63,039 nt of DNA from Nostoc flagelliforme FACHB-838 (GTDB lineage Bacteria > Cyanobacteriota > Cyanobacteriia > Cyanobacteriales > Nostocaceae): NCBI RefSeq assembly GCF_014698065.1, contig NZ_JACJSI010000039.1, positions 1-63,039 on the forward strand, written 5' to 3'. Below, in pieces: positions 27,120-33,984 of the stretch. The notes beneath the pieces were generated by a model. It saw only the letters and a program-made list of their open reading frames with translations. It did not search any database and had not been told where the DNA came from. Position 1 is the first letter of the stretch. Every line of letters starts with the position of its first letter. The translations under genes were made by a program, and so were the position numbers.

Positions 27120-28217
27120 TTACATTGAAACAGCAGCCCCTGTAGTCGGCTTAGGAGGTTGAATCTGAGCGCCTACCCGTGCCCGATATAGTGTTGCCAA
27201 TTGCTGTTCGTATTTCAATAAATCGTGGTAAATTTCTTTGAAAATAGCAGTTGCTACTGGGTCAGTGAACATTGCAGACAAATTGCCAATATCGCCGATA
27301 CCAGTTTGCACATCACCTAAAGCAGAACGTAACTGATATATGTCATCACTTCCGGTCATGGCAGTTTTGACCTTGGCATACTGATTGGCAATATTTGCGC
27401 CTAAAGAGGGTTTTTCGTCCAATCGCTGGAGATAAGTTTCCAGTTTTTGAATGTGGCGCTGTTTATTAGCAATTATTTCCTGAAAGACTGAGTTAACTTC
27501 GTTATCTGATTCCTTTTGCAAGTAGTTTTCAAATGCTTCTAGCGAATAACGTTCACCAGCAAGGGCATTATTTAAACCTTTGGTGATCTCACCTTTAGTT
27601 GAGCCACCCCAAGCATCAGCCAGCTTCCACCATTCAGCACTTGTGTCTTTCTCATTTGGTAATGCGGCATCTTTGCCGCCATAACCCAAACGACTTAATA
27701 TAGCTGTGGTGAAAATTGGCAAGTCTCCAGGTTCACGAGATGTAATCAAATTGCCGTCAACAACCACTGGCTCATCTAGATATTTTGCGCCAGCGTTAAT
27801 CATGTCCTTGGCAATAGCGGTAAAACCAGTGGCTTGTTTACCTTTGAGCAAGTCGCCTTCAATCAAAACTTGTGGCCCATGACAAACAGCAGCGACTAAT
27901 TTTCCTTGTTGTATAGCTTCTTGGACAAAACGCACTGTGTTCAAGTTCCGCCGCATTCTGTCGGGAGCCATCCCGCCGGGGATTATCACTGCGTCGAATT
28001 CAGCTGCGATCGCTTCTGTAGTAGTGCCGTCAGCTTGTATGCTAAGTTTGCCACGTTTACCTTTATATTTTTCATTCATGCGGGAACCGAGGACTACTAC
28101 CTCCATTCCCGCTTGCTTTAGTCCATTATAAGGAACTGTAAATTCTGCATCCTCTACCGACTGTTCAATGAGAATGGCAATTTTCTTCTTACCGGAATGA
28201 TTGTTATAGTCAGTCAT
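27120..28217 (-). CDS. DJ-1/PfpI domain fused to a four-helix (DUF2383-like) domain
   Basis: 365 residues. Residues about 10-180 are a DJ-1/PfpI fold with the nucleophilic cysteine elbow AAVCHGPQVLIEGD and FDAVIIPGGMAPDRMR. Residues about 205-350 are an all-helical domain (LNNALAGERYSLEAFENYLQKESDNEVNSVFQEIIANKQRHIQKLE) resembling the ferritin-like DUF2383/PA2169 family. DJ-1 homologues act as proteases, glyoxalases or deglycases. The fusion suggests redox or carbonyl-stress protection, which fits the neighbouring dehydrogenases and catalase. ATG start at 28217. Confidence 0.85.
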   Translation of the reverse strand: MTDYNNHSGKKKIAILIEQSVEDAEFTVPYNGLKQAGMEVVVLGSRMNEKYKGKRGKLSIQADGTTTEAIAAEFDAVIIPGGMAPDRMRRNLNTVRFVQEAIQQGKLVAAVCHGPQVLIEGDLLKGKQATGFTAIAKDMINAGAKYLDEPVVVDGNLITSREPGDLPIFTTAILSRLGYGGKDAALPNEKDTSAEWWKLADAWGGSTKGEITKGLNNALAGERYSLEAFENYLQKESDNEVNSVFQEIIANKQRHIQKLETYLQRLDEKPSLGANIANQYAKVKTAMTGSDDIYQLRSALGDVQTGIGDIGNLSAMFTDPVATAIFKEIYHDLLKYEQQLATLYRARVGAQIQPPKPTTGAAVSM

Positions 28218-28562
28218 AAATTTGTATTGCCTGTTTATTTCTAGTATTTAACTAGCTACAATATTTATCGATTAGGACATTAAATAGCTAGGATTTTTAT
28301 TTTTGCTAAATAGAAAATAGTTATGAGTGAGAAGTTTACTACTGATGAATAATTCCCGTTTGATAACTCCTAACTCATAACTAAAAACTTCAACTACAAG
28401 TTGCTTGACCATGAATTCATATTGACAATGGTATGTCCCAATGGGTAGTTTAGCTTCGTTCCTAGGGGATAGATTATTTTATTTCTAAAGCTATACATCT
28501 CTAGTAAGACAACTTAGTTACAGGAAAACGTTATTCTAAGAATGCACAAAAGGGCTAGTATC
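28218..28562 (+). other. Divergent promoter region
   Basis: About 345 bp between the DJ-1 fusion gene (minus) and the DUF6335 gene (plus). It is AT-rich with an imperfect inverted repeat (agttatgagtgagaag around 28319 against cctaactcataacta near 28368). No gene seen; promoters of both stress genes are expected here. Confidence 0.45.
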
Positions 28563-28961
28563 ATGGCAGAAAAAAATCATAATGACGAAATTGAAACCAA
28601 TGATTTGCCACAGGAAATTACCGAATCCTACGGTACTGGTGTGAAAGACTTGCCAGGATACAATATTGGTGGGCGCTCAATAAGAACAGAAAGACAGGAA
28701 TACACAGAAACTAGTCCTGAACTCACTGGTGGCGATGTTGATGCTTATTGGCAAGATGCAGATGCAGTTGGGGATGAGGCTGTTGGTGGTAGTACTTCCA
28801 CTCCTGATCAAAATGTAACTGAGGAGCTAGAAGCAGCAGTAGGGTTAGAAATGGATGATTTTGCGTTTCTGCGTACTAACGAAATTTTAGAGGAACGTGA
28901 CGATTCTCGCTGGGAGTTAGATCCGAAGTCTTCTGAAGATTATCAAGATCGGCGAGAATAA
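28563..28961 (+). CDS. DUF6335 family protein
   Basis: 132 residues from the ATG at 28563 (an in-frame upstream ATG at 28542 adds seven). It is very acidic and matches the cyanobacterial DUF6335 pattern: LPQEITESYGTGVKDLPGYNIGGRSI, ELTGGDVDAYWQDADAVGDEAVGGSTSTPDQN and the C-terminal RWELDPKSSEDYQDR. Function unknown. It is divergent from the DJ-1 fusion gene. Confidence 0.8.
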   Translation: MAEKNHNDEIETNDLPQEITESYGTGVKDLPGYNIGGRSIRTERQEYTETSPELTGGDVDAYWQDADAVGDEAVGGSTSTPDQNVTEELEAAVGLEMDDFAFLRTNEILEERDDSRWELDPKSSEDYQDRRE

Positions 28962-29045
28962 GCTAAATAACAACAGAAGCCGTATCCCTACTGTACATTC
29001 AAAAATTGGATGTCGCCGTTAATAAATTAATATGACTGAATTGGG

Positions 29046-29065
29046 CAGTGCTTTTCTAAGCACTG
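29046..29065 (+). terminator. Hairpin after DUF6335
   Basis: cagtgctt / aagcactg with a 4-base loop, followed by an AT-rich stretch. Confidence 0.55.
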
Positions 29066-29366
29066 TTACAATAAAATTAACATCTATCTACCGAAATAAT
29101 TTGTGATATCAGATTCGGTTAAAGACTTATAATATCTCTAGATTTGGTTGAGGAACAAAACGCAACATTCGTTCCTTGTTTGTGTTGGTTTTTACTCCTG
29201 TTAAACTCAACTTACATTGAGAAATTTTACTATAAGTAATCACCCAAACTTGATATGAAAATATCTGATTCTCGTAGCATTTTCATGGGTAAATTCTTCT
29301 CATAGCCAAAATAATGATTGTTTTTGGGTTTTGATATTGGCTTTTATGCAATACTTGTCGGGTTTT

Positions 29367-29420
29367 GGGGAAAAGGGGAAGGTGGGGGCCCCTCTGGGGA
29401 TAAGGGGCGGGGGAAAGGGG
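29367..29420 (+). other. G-run cluster, candidate G-quadruplex
   Basis: Seven runs of four or five G in 54 bases on the plus strand, separated by 1-7 bases. The surrounding DNA is AT-rich, so the tract stands out. It lies about 245 bp before the carotenoid protein start. Confidence 0.5.
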
Positions 29421-29665
29421 AAAGAAAAAAGCTTTAACCTTTTCCCAAATTCAATGCCGAGTTAAAAATGCAAAAACCGAGCAGTATTGGGCTTTTATCT
29501 AACTGTAATATTTCTAATGCAGGACTACAATCGGCACGATTTATGTTCTATTTATAATTGTTCTTCTTTATGATTCCAATACATCTGTCTTCAGTAGGGT
29601 AAAACCCTAAATGTACATTTGATAACCTTGCTAATGAAATTGATTAATTGCAATTGGAGTTAATA

Positions 29666-30157
29666 ATGACATTTACACAAACTGGCGATCCAACTATTCG
29701 TGAACATGTCCAAGCTTGGCAACAGTTGGATGTGGATCAACAACTGGCTTTGTTTTGGTTCATTTACAAAGAAATGGGTAAGTCTATTACGCCAGCTGCT
29801 CCTGGTGCCAGCACTGTTTCTCCAGAAATTGCTGAAGGTTTGTTTAATCAAGTTAAGGAATTATCTCACGAACAACAATTACAAGTTCAGCGTGACTTGA
29901 TTAATAAAGCGGATACCCTAATATCTCGTGAATATGGTTCTTTGGGTGATACCACCAAGCTACTATTTTGGTATCGATTATCTCAAGGTATGGATAATGG
30001 TACTATTATTCCTGTACCTTCTGACTATGAACTTCCCTCAGAATGTCAAGAATTGTTTGGCAGAATTCAAGGATTAGAGTTTGAGCAACAAATTACTCTT
30101 TTCCGTGATTATGTTTCGCCAATGGGTGCAGAAGCAAAAGCGGGTGCTGAAATTTAG
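29666..30157 (+). CDS. Helical carotenoid protein (OCP N-terminal domain homologue)
   Basis: 163 residues from the ATG at 29666 with a GGAG Shine-Dalgarno. The whole protein matches the N-terminal all-helical domain of orange carotenoid protein: QAWQQLDVDQQLALFWFIYKEMGKSITPAAPGA, then KLLFWYRLSQGMDNGTIIPVPSDYELP with the conserved aromatic residues that cradle the carotenoid. There is no C-terminal sensor domain, so it is an HCP, a carotenoid carrier, singlet-oxygen quencher or energy quencher of phycobilisomes depending on subtype. It lies at the end of the stress block with no OCP C-terminal homologue in view. Confidence 0.9.
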   Translation: MTFTQTGDPTIREHVQAWQQLDVDQQLALFWFIYKEMGKSITPAAPGASTVSPEIAEGLFNQVKELSHEQQLQVQRDLINKADTLISREYGSLGDTTKLLFWYRLSQGMDNGTIIPVPSDYELPSECQELFGRIQGLEFEQQITLFRDYVSPMGAEAKAGAEI

Positions 30158-30776
30158 CACTTTTGAACTGAAGGTTTCAACTTTTTAGACTGGTTAAAGC
30201 TGGCTATTTAGTCTCAAAATGACGATGGTAGCTATACCAACTTCATTCGGAATAAAAGGATTAATAAGCACAGAGTAAGAACTAAAGCTCTTACTCTGTC
30301 ATCATCTATATCTTTAGATAAATTGCACCCTACATTCATAACGTTCTTTGTTTTATAATCAATAAACTAAAAGTAATGATTGCTGATTGAATCTGTCTTT
30401 TGGTTGCTTTAAATATGCTTGCATTATATTAAAATTTCTATCTTTATTAATATTTGAAATGGTTAATTTATTCGGGTCTCCCAGACTTCGCTTGATAAAT
30501 TAATACTAAAAAACACTTAAAATACCTGATATAATTAGGTTTCGCTAAAATAGAATCAAAGATTTAATAAAAATATGATTTCTGATTCTTGAATCCCTTA
30601 CTATATAAGAACTTAACCTGATATCAAGTATTAATTTTCTATAACTAGTTTAGGAGAGCCATTTATTCTCCCCCATTTCGACAGAAAATAAATTCAGAAT
30701 CTCATACTATTTTCAAAAATCTAAGTAACATCATGAAGCGCCTTTAGGGTTGTACGAATATACAACCTTACCCATG

Positions 30777-30906
30777 TAAGTAGGTAGGCATGATTAAATA
30801 TAAGATGTCATTGCGAGTGAAGCGAAGCAATCCCAGAGACTTTGCGATTGCTTCGCTTCACTCGCAATAACGGAACATATTATATTTATTTACGCCCATT
30901 TACTTA
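30777..30906. repeat. MITE-like long inverted repeat
   Basis: A 130-bp palindromic element. The inner arms are a perfect 23-bp inverted repeat (30810-30832 and 30846-30868, beginning attgcgagtgaagc). The outer arms are imperfect (taagtaggtaggcatga against ttacgcccatttactta, plus tatattta stretches). There is no coding capacity, as in non-autonomous miniature elements or large folded repeats in Nostoc spacers. Confidence 0.65.
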
Positions 30907-30982
30907 TTTGTATCAGCTATTGAGTTAAATAGTAATCAGATCATAATGGACTAAGAAAAACCGAAAGGCTTGTGTAACCTAG

Positions 30983-31088
30983 TTCCCAGTCTCAAGACTA
31001 GGAATGTAGTCCAAATGAGTTGCTGCCTCTGATTAAGAAAGAGGAGGCGGAGCCTCTCAGAATATTTTCCCAGCCTTTAGGCTGGGAA
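30983..31088. repeat. REP-like hairpin cluster
   Basis: Two hairpins of the ttcccag...ctgggaa type (30983-31004, ttcccagtct / agactaggaa; 31067-31088, ttcccagcct / aggctgggaa) flank a third stem (gaggc / gcctc). The last one matches the arms of 14226-14247. Confidence 0.65.
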
Positions 31089-31155
31089 CGAGGCAATACA
31101 ATGCTTTGCACTTATCTTAGTGCTATTCACTTTAGATCCTAATTTCTTATATGCA

Positions 31156-31229
31156 AATTAAAAAGTGCCTGGGAGTGTTGCCGTGTTTCCACCCCAGGCA
31201 CTTTTTATTCTTAACTTGCTCCTCACACA
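31156..31229 (-). ncRNA. yfr2: Yfr2-family-like small RNA, copy A
   Basis: The minus strand reads GTGTGAGGAGCAAGTTAA, an A-rich linker, then a strong hairpin (stem 31160-31173 / 31193-31206) with loop GTGGAAACACGGCAACACT, then a T-run. Two near-repeats of GGAAACA in the loop of a terminal hairpin are the hallmark I recall for the cyanobacterial Yfr2 (Cyano-1) RNA family. The 5' part is complementary to the CUCCUCACAC core of Yfr1. A TG-extended -10 (TGATACTGT) lies just upstream. The 5' and 3' ends are estimated. Confidence 0.65.
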
Positions 31230-31316
31230 AATATACAGTATCACTACTTTCATCAGAACGCAAGTATATTGGGTGACACTTTTCAAATTGCACAAGTAAT
31301 CTAATTTCTATATGCA

Positions 31317-31390
31317 AATTAAAAAGCGCTTGGGAGTGTTGCCGTGTTTCCACCCCAGGCGCTTTTTATTTTTAACTTGCTCCTCACACA
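31317..31390 (-). ncRNA. yfr2: Yfr2-family-like small RNA, copy B
   Basis: Second copy 161 bp to the right, nearly identical over about 75 bp including the GTGTGAGGAGCAAGTTAAA 5' part, the hairpin (31321-31334 / 31354-31367) and the same loop. The stem has a compensatory pair relative to copy A (T-A to C-G) and one change that leaves C-A on the minus strand but a wobble on the plus strand. A TG-extended -10 (TGATATATT) precedes it. The copies have separate promoters and terminators. Confidence 0.65.
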
Positions 31391-31473
31391 CGACTAAAAT
31401 ATATCACTAGTCCAATCAAAAAGCAATTAAGTTATGTGACACTTCCTGAAGTGTACATCTTATGGTCAATGAT

Positions 31474-32994
31474 TTAGTGTAAAAAGTGACGTACACCAGT
31501 TAAGACCATCAGCAAACCCAGTTCGTTAGCAGCTTTGATTGAATCTTTATCGCGTAAACTTCCCCCAGGTTGGACGATGGCTGTAATTCCTGCTGCTGCG
31601 GCTGTTTTCACAGAATCATCGAAGGGGAAGAATCCATCGCTGGCTAGAATTGCACCTTTGGCTTTTTCTCCAGCTTGTTCTAGGGCAATTTTAACTGAGC
31701 CGACGCGGTTCATTTGACCAGCACCTACTCCTAGTGTAGTGCGATCGCTTGTGACAACAATGGCATTCGATTTAACATGTTTGCAAACTTTCCAAGCAAA
31801 CAGCAATTCGGCTAACTCGCTGTCGGTGGGTTGGCGTTCAGTGACTATTTGCCATTGACTAGTATCAGCAATGATGTCATCGCTAGTTTGGACAAGAAAA
31901 CCACCTGCGATCGCTTTCACTGTATCCTTAGGGCCACTGCTCAAATCAGCTAGAGTCAAAACCCGCGCGTTAGATTTCTTAGCCAAGATTTCTTGAGCTT
32001 CGGCTTCACAACTTGGCGCAACCACGCATTCTAAAAATGTTTTGGTTAACTCGCTAGCTGTAGCCGCATCAATCGGACGGTTGAGTGCGACAATTCCACC
32101 GAAGGCAGAAGTAGAATCAGCATTGAAAGCTTTTTGATACGCTTCTGAAATAGTGCTTCCCAATGCCGTACCACAGGGATTTGTATGTTTGATAATCGTT
32201 GCGGCTGGAGTATCAGTGAATTCAGCAATGATTCGGCGTGCAGCTTCTAAATCAACTAAGTTATTGTAACTAAGTTCTTTGCCTTGCAGTTTCGTCGCGG
32301 CTGTCCATCCTGTTGGAGTAGTACCAGTTTGATACCAAGTAGCGGGTTGATGCGGGTTTTCGCCGTAACGCAGAGATTGCAATTGTGTACCGCTAAAGGT
32401 GTACTGCTGTGCTTCTGAGAGGTAAGAAGCGATCACTTGATCATAGCTAGCAGTGTGCGAAAATCCTTTTAATGCCGCCTTTTGCCGAAACTCTAGGGAT
32501 GCTACACCGTTATTTTGGCGCAATTCCTGCAAATACTCGTCATACTGTGCCGGATCGCATAATACAGTGAGATGGGCAAAGTTTTTCGATGATGCCCGTA
32601 GCATTGCTGGCCCACCGATATCGATTTGTTCAACAGCTTCTGATAATGTTACTCCTGGTTTAGCGATCGTTTCCTCGAAAGGATATAGATTTACCACCAC
32701 TAAATCAATCGGGCGAATTTGGTTATTTTCTAAGTCTGTAATATCTTGGGGAACATCTCGCCGTGCCAAAATCCCGCCATGAATCCGGGGATGTAAGGTT
32801 TTGACTCGACCACCTAAAATTTCTGGTGAGCCTGTATAATCTGCAACCTTGGTAACAGGGAGTCCTGCATCTTTGAGGGCTTGGGCTGTTCCCCCACTGC
32901 TGATTAAATCAAAGTCAAATTCTTCAACCAAGCTACGGGCTAGGTCAATTATACCAGTTTTGTTAGATACACTCAGCAGGGCTAGACGCGCCAT
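31474..32994 (-). CDS. purH: Bifunctional AICAR transformylase/IMP cyclohydrolase
   Basis: 506 residues, normal length. The N-terminal IMP cyclohydrolase (MARLALLSVSNKTGIIDLARSL, SGGTAQALKDAGLPVTKVADYTGSPEILGGRVKTLHPRIHGGIL) joins the C-terminal transformylase (LRYGENPHQPATWYQ, IIKHTNPCGTALG, ASDGFFPFDDSV, IVQPGGSLRDKDSI). It carries out the last two steps of purine synthesis. It is divergent from the accessory helicase gene to its right, so this side of purH is an insertion point for accessory DNA. Confidence 0.97.
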   Translation of the reverse strand: MARLALLSVSNKTGIIDLARSLVEEFDFDLISSGGTAQALKDAGLPVTKVADYTGSPEILGGRVKTLHPRIHGGILARRDVPQDITDLENNQIRPIDLVVVNLYPFEETIAKPGVTLSEAVEQIDIGGPAMLRASSKNFAHLTVLCDPAQYDEYLQELRQNNGVASLEFRQKAALKGFSHTASYDQVIASYLSEAQQYTFSGTQLQSLRYGENPHQPATWYQTGTTPTGWTAATKLQGKELSYNNLVDLEAARRIIAEFTDTPAATIIKHTNPCGTALGSTISEAYQKAFNADSTSAFGGIVALNRPIDAATASELTKTFLECVVAPSCEAEAQEILAKKSNARVLTLADLSSGPKDTVKAIAGGFLVQTSDDIIADTSQWQIVTERQPTDSELAELLFAWKVCKHVKSNAIVVTSDRTTLGVGAGQMNRVGSVKIALEQAGEKAKGAILASDGFFPFDDSVKTAAAAGITAIVQPGGSLRDKDSIKAANELGLLMVLTGVRHFLH

Positions 32995-33408
32995 TGATCA
33001 ATTCCTCAGATGTTAGGTTGTGAAGCAAAGGATCTCAAGTTTTGCATAAGCCTTGGTTTACTTCAATACTGCTAATACCAGCAAATAAATTAAGTTTTCA
33101 ATGCTGCTTGTGCAAAAAGTTGAAGTGAACCATTACAAGTGTGAATTTTGGGCAGCTTGACAGATATGACACATTCAAGATATTAAAAGAAATGAATCCA
33201 TCTGCCCAGACTGTGAAGTTAAAGCAGATGAAGCAGTCATAAGACTGAAAATTAAGGAAAAAATATGCCTTCAAAAGAAACTGGCGCTTAAGTTGATGCA
33301 CGGTCTCCGAAGCCGTCTATTGACCTTGCTACACCCATAGAATTACTCACTAAAGCTATTCCTACTAGCAGTAATCAGGCAAATACCGACCAGCCAAACC
33401 CTAAAGGG

Positions 33409-33984
33409 ATGCCGCTGTTTAAATTTGATGACAAACAAAATAAACGCCTGAGAATAAATACTTCAGCCGTTCTGCGTCGGTTCTTTACACAGCCTGACTT
33501 CCAAGAAGCTTTCAACCCAGCTAGAGGCGGTGGGTTTATTCAAAACTTGCCAATGCCAGCATTCGGGAATAGGTCGCGCATTGGTGGCTGTTTGAGTGAT
33601 GGCAATGCAACAAAGTTACCCGGTGCAATAGACAAATTAATTGCTGCTATCGACCAAGCATTAGATACTGCATTACCTTCTGATACTTCATTATTGACAT
33701 TGCTGTTAGATGATCCCGATCAGCAACTCAAACAACTTGCTACACGTGCAGGTACTAAGTTTCAGAATCTAACCAACACTGCTAACCTCGTACCGATAAA
33801 ATTTCAAGCAGGAGATACCAAGCCTAGCAAGTCAGACAAAGTTGTTGCCAAAGTTATTTCTGCACGTGAACGAGTAGAAGGAACTGATTATTTTGAGCAA
33901 ATGTGTAGTGCAGTTGCCGAGCATTTGGAAAATCAGTATGACTGCGATGAAGATGATATTGATTCAGCGATCGCTACCCTCTGA
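33409..33984 (+). CDS. N-terminal fragment of an unfamiliar large protein, ending at a frameshift
   Basis: 191 residues of a soluble, helical protein (RINTSAVLRRFFTQPDFQEAF, PGAIDKLIAAIDQALDTAL, FEQMCSAVAEHLENQYDCDEDDID). The frame is open from 33292, beyond this ATG. An ATG at 33265 with an AAGGAA Shine-Dalgarno is in the same frame but is closed by TAA at 33289. The protein stops at TGA 33982-33984; at that base the neighbouring frame continues with a natural-looking sequence (SDFKTQAKRLAENP). The two were almost surely one gene, with one extra base near CTCTGA. Family is not recognised. Confidence 0.6.
   Translation: MPLFKFDDKQNKRLRINTSAVLRRFFTQPDFQEAFNPARGGGFIQNLPMPAFGNRSRIGGCLSDGNATKLPGAIDKLIAAIDQALDTALPSDTSLLTLLLDDPDQQLKQLATRAGTKFQNLTNTANLVPIKFQAGDTKPSKSDKVVAKVISARERVEGTDYFEQMCSAVAEHLENQYDCDEDDIDSAIATL

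Larger units (their letters stand above)
28962..29665 (+). other. Gene-free spacer (704 bp) upstream of the carotenoid protein
   Basis: Contains a terminator hairpin for DUF6335 (29046-29065), a G-run cluster (29367-29420) and AT-rich sequence with tataat-like stretches about 100 bp before the carotenoid protein. No supported open frame on either strand. Confidence 0.5.
30158..31140. other. Gene-free kilobase with repeats
   Basis: No supported gene in about 980 bp. It holds a MITE-like palindrome (30777-30906), a set of REP-like hairpins (30983-31088) and AT-rich sequence. It separates the carotenoid gene from the Yfr2-like RNAs. Confidence 0.6.

Noticed and set aside
30810..30868. Possible CRISPR array
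   Set aside because: The repeated sequence is a single inverted repeat, not direct repeats with spacers. No cas genes are present in the window.
31147..31353. 68-codon minus-strand frame across the Yfr2-like repeats
   Set aside because: It is created by the tandem RNA copies (it repeats METRQHSQALFNLHI-type peptide), not by a protein gene.
33098..33301. Minus-strand frame between purH and the helicase gene
   Set aside because: No Shine-Dalgarno or recognised features; it covers the divergent promoter region.
33979..33984. Programmed +1 frameshift as in prfB
   Set aside because: CTC-TGA is suggestive, but the upstream AGGGGG-like stimulator is absent and the gene has another break, so decay or error is the simpler explanation.
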